From positions 1 through 36,833 of the forward strand of contig JAUPKM010000075.1 in assembly GCA_030837445.1 (NCBI GenBank): DNA of 36,833 bases, given 5' to 3'. The notes under the pieces were generated by a model, which searched no databases, was not told where the DNA came from, and saw only the letters and a list, made by a program, of their open reading frames with translations. Source of the stretch: Actinomycetota bacterium (GTDB lineage Bacteria; Actinomycetota; Actinomycetes; S36-B12; UBA10799). The position numbers and the translations under genes were made by a program. This document shows, one piece after another, positions 7,398-16,400 of this stretch; positions within the stretch are counted from its first letter, which is position 1, and every line of letters begins with the position of its first letter.

Positions 7398-8453
7398 GCC
7401 GGGCACCGTAGCAACTCCCCGTGGTGGTCCGTCACCTCCCGGCACCCCTCGGCCAGCAGCGCGCGATGGAAGCGCTCTATGGGCAGGCCGCCCAGCTTCT
7501 CGGGCTGGTGGGTGAGCGGGAGCCCGTACCAGGAGGCCGTCGTCCCGGCCGGCAGGACGGGGGCGATCAGCCCGGGCAAGCGACCGAGTTGCTCGCGCAT
7601 CCGGCCTGCGACCGCAGCCCTGCCCTGGAGGTAGTCGTCGAGGTGCCCGAGCTGCTCCAGCGCGATCGCGGCGACCAGGGGATGGATGCGGAACTTCAGG
7701 CCTGCGCCGGTCCTGGCATAGGCGCGTAGCGGGAAGTCGGGGGCGATCTCGTTGAGGCAGCGCTTGTTGTACTGGCTGAACAGCAGCACCCGGTAGTACG
7801 TCTCGTCGTCGGTGAGGACGAAGCCTCCCTCGCCCGCCGACAGGGGTTTGGGCCCGTTCATGCTGAAGGCCGCCGCGACCCCGAACGTGCCGGCCAGGCG
7901 TCCGGCGACGCGCGCACCGTGGGCATGGGAGCCGTCCTCCAACAGCAGCAGCCCGTTCTGCTCGGCCTGCTCGCCGAGCGCCGACATATCAGCGGGGATT
8001 CCCCACAGGTGGGTGACGACGATCGCCTTGGTCCTCGGCGTGATCCTGGCCCGAACGTCGGCGGGGTCGAGGTTGCCGTTCTCGTCGCAGTCCGCCAGGA
8101 CCGGTCGGACGCCCAGGTGCAGCAGCGGCGTGACGGTGGCGAAGAAGGTGTAGGCAGGGGCGATCACCTCGTCGCCCGGCTTCAGGCAGGCTGCGTACAT
8201 CGCGTGCAGTGCGGCCGTGCCGGAGCTGGTCAGGACGGCGTGCGCGCGACCGTGGTAAGTCTCCAGCGCGCTCTCCAGCTCGGCGATCACCCCGGACCGG
8301 TCGTACACGGAGATCCCTGCCTGGAGCTGGTCGAGGACCGCCGCCGTGGTGGCCTTACGGAGGGGAGGCCACGGGAAGTGCGGTCCGGCGTGGGTGACGG
8401 TCTGGGGGGCCGCCGAGCACGGCCAGGGTCGAGGAGGTCACGGGAGTGTTCAC
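7394..8453 (-). pseudogene. DegT/DnrJ/EryC1/StrS aminotransferase with a frameshift
   Basis: PLP-dependent sugar aminotransferase. The body has AVLTSSGTAALHAMYAA, PAYTFFATVTPLLHLG, LLLEDGSHAHGA (PLP-binding Asp) and FSMNGPKPLSAGEGG with the Schiff-base Lys. The true start is GTG 8453, overlapping the oxidoreductase stop (GTGA) and reading MNTPVTSSTLAVLGG. That frame then ends early, while the correct continuation (QTVTHAGPHFPWPPLRKAT) is one base off. The break coincides with a run of six G (plus strand) at 8404-8409; removing one G restores a 352-aa protein of normal length. It is a real frameshift or a homopolymer sequencing error; an internal start at GTG 8308 would lack about 48 residues. 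Confidence 0.85.
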
Positions 8454-9391
8454 AGGTCTTCCTTCGGGTTGACGGGCGCGTGGCTGCGGGCGGAGGCGTA
8501 GCAGGCGGTGATGAAGGCGGCGTGCGCGAGATGGTCCTCGGGGGTTCCGGTGTTGGGGCGCAGGCCGGTGATGACGCGGCAGAAGTGATCGATCTGGCTG
8601 GCGGAGGCCGACGGCCAGCCCTGCTCGCGGGTCAGTGACTCGACCACGTCGCCGGCGTTGTTCAACCGGCGCAGGCGTCCGCGTTCGAGATCGACGATCC
8701 CCTGGCTTCCGACGACGCGGAGGCGCTCCGCCTTCGGCCCGATGAACCGCGACAGCAGCAGGGAGCCGTACAGGCCGCTGTCGTAGCCGAACTGGATGAG
8801 CGCGGTATCCTCCGCGTCGTAACGCCGGTCGGGCCGGGCCATGGTCGACAGGTCGGCGAGCACCCGGTCCGGGAGGCCGAAGTACCACAGGATCATGTCG
8901 ATGAGGTGGTAGCCCATGTCGATAACACAGCCACCTCCCGCCGTCCGGACATCTCCACGCCAGCCCTCCGACGGATCGGGGATGTGCAGCGTGTACTCGG
9001 CCTCCACCACGAACGGCGTCCCAATCTGGTCCGCGAGCTGCAAGAACGTGCTGTAGATCGGGTTGAAACGCCGCTGGAGCGTCACCATGAGCTGGATGCC
9101 CGCGGCGTCACAGATCGACGCCAGCTCCCTTGCCTCTGCCAGCGATGTCGCGAACGGCTTCTCCTTCAGCACGTGCACGTGACTGCGTGCGGCGGCCTCG
9201 ACGATGCCGCGCCCGGCGTGGTGGGGAACGGCCACGACGACGAAATCGAGTTCCTCCCGGGCCAGCATCTGCTCGACATCGGTGTATCCCGGCACGTGCA
9301 GCTCCATCTGCAGGGCCCGAACGAGCTCCGCGTCCTCGTCGCAGATCGCGGCCAGATCGGCGCCGTCATCACAACTCCCTACTCGCGGCAC
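8450..9391 (-). CDS. Gfo/Idh/MocA family oxidoreductase, apparently N-truncated
   Basis: NAD(P)-dependent dehydrogenase family acting on sugars and similar compounds. Present: LAAICDEDAEL, DFVVVAVPHHAGRGIVEAA, the KEKP motif (HVLKEKPFATS), and the C-terminal GGGCVIDMGYHLIDMILWY with the conserved Asp and His. Missing: the N-terminal strand with G-x-G-x-x-G. Upstream of GADLAAIC only about ten residues (VPRVGSCDD) are plausible, then the frame turns into Pro/Ala/Arg-rich non-coding-like sequence to 9616. GTG 9391 is a guess at the start. Without the Rossmann glycine loop the enzyme is probably inactive. It is the first gene of the operon leading to the DegT and Nudix genes. Confidence 0.7.
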   Translation of the reverse strand: MPRVGSCDDGADLAAICDEDAELVRALQMELHVPGYTDVEQMLAREELDFVVVAVPHHAGRGIVEAAARSHVHVLKEKPFATSLAEARELASICDAAGIQLMVTLQRRFNPIYSTFLQLADQIGTPFVVEAEYTLHIPDPSEGWRGDVRTAGGGCVIDMGYHLIDMILWYFGLPDRVLADLSTMARPDRRYDAEDTALIQFGYDSGLYGSLLLSRFIGPKAERLRVVGSQGIVDLERGRLRRLNNAGDVVESLTREQGWPSASASQIDHFCRVITGLRPNTGTPEDHLAHAAFITACYASARSHAPVNPKEDL

Positions 9392-9678
9392 CCGGAGTGC
9401 GCTGGTGGAGGCCGGGCGTGCGACGGCCCTGGACGGCGGCACCGCCCGCCCGGCTGGCTGACCGGACATCTGATCGGAGGTGCCTGCCAGGCCTGGCGCG
9501 GGCGGCAGGGGGGGGCGGTCGCCCGCACCAGGGGATTCGTGGCATTCACCGATCAACGGCCGTACCGTGAACCCAACCGGGAACCAAACCGGACAACCAG
9601 GGCATGCCTGCCGCACCGCTGCCGCACTGTCGTTGCACCTATGGCCCTGGCCTGGGACAACATCGGTAGGGAGGTGGA

Positions 9679-10060
9679 ATGGGCAAGCGAATCCAGCTCG
9701 CGCAACGCCGCAAGTCCGTCGGCTGCAGCCAGGAGCAGCTCGCCGAGCGCCTCGGCGTCGACCGCTCGACCGTCGCCCGCTGGGAAGCCGGCGACACCGA
9801 GCCGCTCCCGTGGCTTCGCCCCAAGCTGGCCCGCATCCTCCAGGTCTCCCGCGACCAGCTCGACGCCTACCTCGACGAAGCCACGCTCACCCCGACCAAG
9901 GACGACGATCGCCTCGCCAACACCGTCCGTCATCCCGAGGCCGTTGACCTGGCCGCTGTCCACGGGCTGCGCGACAACCTCGACTCCCTCGACCGGGCCT
10001 ACGAGATCGCGCCGTCCAGCTCTCTCCTGGCCGAGACCGGCGCCTGTCCCTGCTCGCCTC
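9679..10060 (+). pseudogene. XRE family regulator, 5' part only
   Basis: ATG 9679 follows a good AGGGAGG site. Residues 1-60 carry an HTH (CSQEQLAERLGVDRSTVARW then EAGDTEPLPWLRPKLARIL). Residues 60-115 (DDRLANTVRHPEAVDLAAV ... APSSSLLAETG) match the linker of large actinobacterial XRE regulators that continue with TPR-like repeats to about 400 aa. Here the similarity stops at residue 117 and the frame reads on, by chance in phase, into the next decayed gene, giving a chimeric 332-aa frame ending at 10677. Only the DNA-binding part is left. Confidence 0.7.
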
Positions 10061-10081
10061 GAGCTGACGAAGGGAACGCCG

Positions 10082-10680
10082 ATGACCCCGACGAACATCG
10101 ACCGAGCCAAGGACGCCGTCCGCAACCAGATCTGGGACGCGCTGGCCCGTGCCCAGGTGGTGCCGCCCGACGTCCACGGGCAATATTCCCCGACTTCGAC
10201 GGCGCCCACGCCACAGCAGACCGGCTCGCCGAGTTGCCCGTCTGGAAGAACGCCCGCCTCCTCGATCCCGGACACCTGACCGTCGCACCGGAGGAGGCGG
10301 CCGCTCACCAGACCGCCATGCAGATCGGCCAGCCCATCGATCTCGACCAGATGCAGCCCGTCGACCTGGTCGTCTGCGGCAGCGTCGCCGTCGATCGACG
10401 CGGCGCGCGGATCGGCAAGGGCGCCGGCTACTCCGACCTCGAAGTCGCCCTCCTCACCGAAGCCGGCCTGCTCACCGTCTCCACCACCATCGTGACCATC
10501 GTTCACGCCCTCCAAGTCGTCGAGTACGACCTGCCCGAGACCGACCACGACTTTCAGTGTCGACCTCATTGTCACCCCGGACGACGTCATCTCCTGCGGG
10601 CCGTCCCGCCGCCCTGTGGGTCTGTACTGGGACGAATTGGACCCAGAGACGGTTGCTGTCATCCCGGTGCTTCGTAGCTT
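10082..10680 (+). pseudogene. 5-formyltetrahydrofolate cyclo-ligase (MTHFS) remnant
   Basis: ATG 10082 with a GAAGGGA site starts MTPTNIDRAKDAVRNQIWDA. Three lesions follow. A frameshift near 10185 shifts to FPDFDGAHATADRLAELPVW. A deletion of roughly 40 residues joins WKNAR directly to LLDPGHLTVAPEE, removing the segment with the substrate-binding Arg/Lys residues. A third lesion, an extra T in a TTT at about 10551, moves the end (VDLIVTPDDVISCGPSRRP) to another frame. The diagnostic motif DRRGARIGKGAGYSDLE is present. Folate salvage activity is lost. The coding similarity fades at about 10680. Confidence 0.85.
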
Positions 10681-10765
10681 GAGCGCATCGCATCGAGGGC
10701 TTCCAACTTCCCGAGGTGGTGAGCGTCGTGGGCCAGCGCTGGTGGATGGGCCGGATGTCTCTGGA

Positions 10766-13126
10766 TCAAGAGGAAGCAAGCACGCCGATGAGATGGACAG
10801 GGACTAGATGTTCGGCCGGGTCGACGTCCATTACTGGGTGCTCGGCAATCGCATCGAGCAGGTCGGCGATGCGCACGCCAAGGTCGGCATCAACGACGCT
10901 GTCCCTTGCCCGGCCTGCGACCGTCTCCATCTGCCCGGCGAGCCACGCTCCTAGCTTGCGGTGCACGCTGTGCAGCGTCCGCAGCGCCCACGCGACCCGT
11001 TCGGCCTCCGCCAACAGCGCGTCGTCGTTGACCGCGCGGGCGAAGCGGGCAACGTCAGCGCCGTCGGCAGGGCCGTCGACAGTGGCCCGCATCCAATGCC
11101 CGACCGCACTGGCGGTAGTGACCGTCGTTCCGGTCATCCGGTCCAGGATCTGCTGCTGCGTCAGGCCGCTGTCGCGGGCCGCCGCAGCGCGAGCGTGCCA
11201 GAAGTCCACCAGCATGCGCAGCGCCGCGTACTCCGTCCGCTCGGACAGCTTCTCGGCCAACGCCACTCGCAGGTCGGTGCGGGCGCCCCGGTCGACGAGC
11301 AGAAGCACGTCGCCGCTCTGCAACGCTTTCGCTGCGACCTGGGACAGGGTTGGGCCCCGGCGCCGGGTCACGAGCACGTTCGCCGGAAGCCAAAGCACTC
11401 GAGGACCGTCGGAGTCCTCCAGATGAACCGCGATCGCCAGCACATCATTGTCGATGCTGGTTTGCCCGCGGACGGACAGGGTGTCCGGGTCGTCCTCGGA
11501 GGCGGCGATGACCGCGCGTAGAACCCCAGTCACGTCCACGGCGAACGGGTCCCACGCCGCATCGTCCGCGCCAGCCAACTCGTCGGCGGCCACGGGCCGT
11601 AGGAAGCCACCGTCGACAATCCGGACTGCGGCCGCCGGATCGGGCTCGACTAGGCCGCAACCCGCAGTCACGCCCAGCACCGCAGCTGACACAGCGAAGG
11701 CCTCCATCCGCAGTTGCACCATCCGTGCCCTGGCCGCAACCGCTTGCCTCACCGCGCGGCGCCCTTCCATCGGCCCGCACGTCAACTGCAGCACCGCCGG
11801 TGCGGGCGGCAACGCCAGCAGCCCGGACTGGCCGCGCGGCAGCGTCCCCACGACGGCCACCGGCACGCCCGGATCCACGGTGCCACGCGCTGCGGCCATC
11901 ACTGTCTGCACCGCCACCGTCCGCTCCCAGCCGAGCGGGGTCCGCTGCGACTCCGCAAGGGCCGTTGTGACCGCGGCGGCTGCGGTCGCACCGCGCACCA
12001 GCAGCGTCGCCCGCTCCCCTGCCTCGACCCTGGCTGTGACCCAGTCGACGAGCTGGCCGGTCCGCGGCTGCTCAGTCGCTGCGCAGAGTGCGTCGGCGAG
12101 CGCGTCTGCAAACCTCAGCCATACGTCCCGGCTGCTGATCGTGTGCTCGGCATAGCCGCGGGCCGTTTCGACCAAGGCCCCGAGCCGCACCCGATACGGG
12201 TTCGTCCCGGCAAACCGGTCGTAAACGTCCGGACGGACCGGGGTTGACGCAGCCGCATGGAAGGCCGTCCAGGCCCATCGCAGCCCGACGGGCTCAACAT
12301 CCGCGGAACTTACCAACTGGCCCGCCGCCTTCCAGAGCTCGTCGACCGCCGAATCAAGCGCTCCATCAGATCGCGGCACGACAATGTCGACCACAGCGGA
12401 GCCGGTGGCCTGCAACTGCTGCACATTGGCGAGCATCGCCCCCGCGTCGGCCCTGCGGGGCACTGCGGCTGGCCCCGTCAGCATCGGCAGGCAAGCGGCG
12501 TCCCATGCCCACACCACCCCTCCGGCACCGCGAACCGCGTCCAAGGCGGTGTCGTATGGGTCGCCGGTCAGGTAGATGACCGGTACCCGGCGCCCGATCT
12601 GCTGTAGCACTGCGGTGAGTTCGTCAGCCGTGGCTGCTCCGGCCGCAATGATGACGCCTTCGAGCCGCTCAAGCAGCGGGAGTAGCCGCGCGATCCGCCC
12701 GGTCAGGTACACCCGGCCGCCGGCGTCCAGCTTCGGCCGGCCAATTACCTGCGGATACCCGGCCTCGGTCATCGCTGCGCGGGGTACGAAGTCAACCAGG
12801 CGTTGCTCCCCGAACGCCAGCTCGTCGTACAGGTCTCGGTCGGCCAGCCGCACTGATGCGACCCCGATATGAGGGTTCAGCCTGCCGCGGTGCAGCGCGG
12901 CCGTGACGACCGCGGACGCGGCTAGCACTACCGGCGCCGCAGTGACGACTGCCGGCACCACTACCGCCAACGGTATTCGGGCGGCCATCGCGGCGTCTGC
13001 AACCCGCAGCAGTTCGACGTCCAGCTCTGTCGGGGCGAACGGCAGCGGCTGGCCGCCGTCCCTTCCACGCGTCAACAGCCCGGACATGACGCAATCGCTC
13101 AGCCCGCGAGTACCGGCAACGCTCAT
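10766..13126 (-). CDS. Large hypothetical protein, possibly DrmE-like
   Basis: 786-aa protein divergent from the defence operon. The N-terminal half alternates strands and helices (ARLLPLLERLEGVIIAAGA; VIYLTGDPYDTALDAVRGAG; GGVVWAWDAACLPML), which suggests a degenerate P-loop/helicase-like fold without Walker motifs. The C-terminus is helical (DLRVALAEKLSERTEYAALR ... VSAVGHWMR-type pattern ... RTLHSVHRKLGAWLAGQM). From memory this resembles DrmE, the class 2 DISARM protein of unknown function and similar size; that is pattern memory, not an alignment. ATG 13126 has no clear ribosome binding site, and ATG 13087 is an alternative. Sharing an intergenic region with the helicase operon argues for a common task. 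Confidence 0.6.
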   Translation of the reverse strand: MSVAGTRGLSDCVMSGLLTRGRDGGQPLPFAPTELDVELLRVADAAMAARIPLAVVVPAVVTAAPVVLAASAVVTAALHRGRLNPHIGVASVRLADRDLYDELAFGEQRLVDFVPRAAMTEAGYPQVIGRPKLDAGGRVYLTGRIARLLPLLERLEGVIIAAGAATADELTAVLQQIGRRVPVIYLTGDPYDTALDAVRGAGGVVWAWDAACLPMLTGPAAVPRRADAGAMLANVQQLQATGSAVVDIVVPRSDGALDSAVDELWKAAGQLVSSADVEPVGLRWAWTAFHAAASTPVRPDVYDRFAGTNPYRVRLGALVETARGYAEHTISSRDVWLRFADALADALCAATEQPRTGQLVDWVTARVEAGERATLLVRGATAAAAVTTALAESQRTPLGWERTVAVQTVMAAARGTVDPGVPVAVVGTLPRGQSGLLALPPAPAVLQLTCGPMEGRRAVRQAVAARARMVQLRMEAFAVSAAVLGVTAGCGLVEPDPAAAVRIVDGGFLRPVAADELAGADDAAWDPFAVDVTGVLRAVIAASEDDPDTLSVRGQTSIDNDVLAIAVHLEDSDGPRVLWLPANVLVTRRRGPTLSQVAAKALQSGDVLLLVDRGARTDLRVALAEKLSERTEYAALRMLVDFWHARAAAARDSGLTQQQILDRMTGTTVTTASAVGHWMRATVDGPADGADVARFARAVNDDALLAEAERVAWALRTLHSVHRKLGAWLAGQMETVAGRARDSVVDADLGVRIADLLDAIAEHPVMDVDPAEHLVPVHLIGVLASS

Positions 13127-13446
13127 GAGCCGGAACGATAGACCGGCCTAGACTGGCGTCGATCAGCCATTCGAGATCGAGTCTGTCGTATTAAACCCAA
13201 AATCGGTGATCTTCGCTTCACTGAGGCCTAAGATCAGGCTTGCATGGGGTGCCTTCCTTCGTTTCGGGTCTCCAGGCGCCGGATTGTGGCAGACCCTCCG
13301 AGTATTGCAACTCTTGGATTTAGGCAACAAGCTCCATCATCTGCTCTGTCGTACTTGGGTCGTACGGTGAGTCTCACATCAGCGCGGGCTGACCCAGTCG
13401 GCAGACTTTCGGACGGCGGCAGGTCCACACGGGGAGGACGCGGGTA
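13127..13446. promoter_or_regulatory. Divergent promoter region of the defence locus
   Basis: 320 bases between two divergently transcribed genes, visibly richer in A+T than the neighbours (for example ATTAAACCCAAAATC and TATTGCAACTCTTGG). It must hold promoters for both directions. I see a short direct repeat of GTCGTAC near 13350-13365 and GCCT/AGGC arms around AAGATC near 13230, but no convincing -35/-10 pair or large operator. A strong GGGGAGG ribosome binding site at 13431-13437 serves the GTG at 13447. Confidence 0.55.
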
Positions 13447-16400
13447 GTGAGCAGGAGCGAGCATGGCGCGGACCGCGACACTGATGACATCAGGAGCATG
13501 GCGGCCACCGACGACAGCGGCCAGCACGGGGCCTCGCACACCGTCGGTTCAGCTCTGACTGAGCAGGAGAGAGAGACGCTTCGCCGTGCAAAGATTTGCC
13601 GTGCCGCGGCTGGGTGCCTCACCCAGTCCGACCTGGTCAGCGAGTTGCCGCGGCTAAGCGGCAGCGACGTTCGGTGGGTGCGGCGGCGGACCCAGATCCG
13701 TCCGAACGCTCCGACTGCGGCGCTGGCTCGCGCGGTGCGCACCATATTGGTCCGCTCGGACGAGAAGCGGACCGCGTCGATCCTGCACGACTGCCTGCAC
13801 TACGGCGTGTTGTCTACCAATGTCGCCTCGCAACTGCCGATCCCCGAAATGGCCGCGCTGCTGGCCGGTGACATCGACGGCATGATCAGCCTCGGTGACC
13901 AGCCGATCTACCAGACGCTGCTTGACGCGGAGGAGTTCGGCACCACGCGGACCGCGCGGGTCTCGGCGTGGGCGTCGATGATCTGCATAGGCCATTCCGC
14001 CGACATCATGGCACTGGCCTGGCTGGTCGCCGACCTGCCGGAGGAGTGGCCAGATGCGCAGCGGCAGGCGCTGGTCAATGTGTGGGAGAGTGTCCGGTTC
14101 CGGACGCCGGACCTGCCAGAGAAGCCGATGCGTTTCGAGGACCTCGTCGACGTGGTCATCGACGCTGACGCCGAGATGCACAGCGACAAGTTCGAGGACG
14201 TCGACGAGCCCGCCATCCTCGAAAGGCCCGCCACAGCACACGCGAGCGTGACGGAGCCGTGCGGCGATGTCTCATGCCCCGCCACGGCTGACGCGCTGGC
14301 TGCGGGAGGTGGCGCCGCATCCGAGCTGGCCGAGCTCGACATGCCGTCGCTGCAGCGCGTGCTCGATGACTTAGAGCAGCTCCGCTGCCACTTGGAGGAC
14401 GAGGCGGCGCCCGCCCTCGCCGAAGCCGTCGCTGCGGGGCGTCCCCCGGCGGAGGCACATGTCGTCGCGGTCACCGTCTACACCCGACAGCTCACCTCGG
14501 TGTTCAACGCGCTTGCGAGGCTCACGGGGACTGCACGGCCGGAGACGCTTGCCGACGCACGGCACGCGGTCGAGGATGCGCTGGCTGCCACCATGGAGGC
14601 GGACCAGACGGCCGCCCGGCTGGACCGGGTCCGGCAAGTGGCGACGCTGCACGGGCCGGAGTACGTCGCAGCGGCCGTAGCCCGAGTCGCGGCCCTCGCC
14701 GCCGGCGTTGACGACACGACCTCGCCGGAGACACTGACCGGGCTGGAGGCGCTGTGCGACATCATCGACCTCGCTGGCGGTGACCCGCGCCGGGCCGTCG
14801 AACTCGGCGAGGTCGTCACCCGGAATCTGCCGGCCGCGATCCCGCTTCTCATGTTTGCGACCACCGCCGACGCCGTCACCTACACCGCAACACCCGCAGG
14901 CGCCGACTTCCCCGGCGAACCCGCCGCTGCCGGGCTCATCGCCACCCAGCTGGCGGCAGTGCCCGGTGAGGTCCAGGCGACCGCGAAAGCGCACGCCGCC
15001 GCGGCTGAGCCTGTCGATGCAGAATCCGTCGCCGAACCGGCCGGGGTAATGACACCCGCGCTCTACACCGACGTGCCACTCGCCGTTACGGCCGAGGAAA
15101 CCACTTCTCCAACGCCTGGCCGTGCTGTCGACGAGACCACTCCGGATGATGCGGTCGCGGGGCTCGACACCGACGCGGAGCCGGACCTCGAGAACGTCCT
15201 CGCCGGGCTCGACCTCACCGTTCCGCTCCCCGCCGCCCGGCAGCCCAGCCACGCAGCCCCCGAGAAGACCACCGAGCCCAGGCCGTCCGCCGGTGATACA
15301 CCCGACGTCGACACGTCCGACGCCAGCCACGTGGACATGCTCTACACCGATCTGCTCGACCACGACCAGTACGCGCTTGCGTACTGGCTCACCACCGCCG
15401 AAAGCGCTCCGGCCGCAGTGAGCACGGCGTATCGACTCGCCGCGCACGCTGCCGCGATCAAGACTTCCACCGGCTCAAATGCGGCGGCATTCACCGCCGC
15501 CGTCACCAACCTCGACGCCGGCACCGTCCGGGACATGCCCGACACCCAGATGCTGATCTACGCCGCCGCCGTCCGCGCCGGGTTGCTGTCCCCGTCGGCC
15601 GGCGCGGCAGGGCCGTTGCGCGACATCGCGACCAGCATTCCCCGCTACGGCAAGGCGGTCGAGGAGCTTCACGACGCGCTGCTCACGGCGATCTACAGCG
15701 GCATCTACCTCACCCCGTGCAGCATCAACGCTGTGGCCGAAGCCGCGGAAGCCGACCAGGTCCTGCAAACCCTCACGGCCGTCGCCAAAGAGCTACTCGC
15801 CAGGCCCCGTACCATCCTCTATGCCCCGGCGACCGAACTCTGGCAGACCTGGATGGCGCCAGACGGCTACCTCGGCCGCCCGCTGAGCATCATCGCAGCC
15901 GGGCAAATGGCCCCGTACGCTGTCGCGCTCATCCGCGACCGCATCGCGAACCTCCGTTCCCGGTCTACGCTCGAAGCGACCATCGACCGCGACACGCCCC
16001 GCAGCACTGGCAAGCGCAGCAAGCGGATAGAGTCCCGAGCCCGAGAGAAGCTGCTCGCCTGGACCGGCGAGGTCACCGAGCTGCTGTCGAACTGGATCAC
16101 CGCCTTCGAGAATCTCACCGGCCCCAACGCCGATTCCTGGATGAACGACCCGATGACCGAGCTGCGCACGCGGGTCGTCGCCGTTCGCGACCAGGCCCTG
16201 ACCGAGCTCGCCCGCCGCAGTGAAACCGACGTCGAAGCGCGTCACGCCGCCCACAAAGCCGGACTGCGGCTCCTCACCGACGCCCTCGACCTGCTCGTCG
16301 GCACTGCCGCAGTCCCCGTCGGGCCCGAGGTGTCGGCCGATCGGGTCCTCGGCGGACCGCTCACCGGTGCCGCCAACCTGCCGCTCACCGGCGCTGGCGA

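Noticed and set aside
9553..10779. 408-aa minus-strand frame opposite the XRE/MTHFS relics
   Set aside because: The Gly/Asp/Val repeats are the antisense of the recognised MTHFS and XRE sequence; no domain.
13234..13539. 101-aa minus-strand frame in the divergent promoter region
   Set aside because: It overlaps the start of the ATPase gene and has no ribosome binding site or domain.
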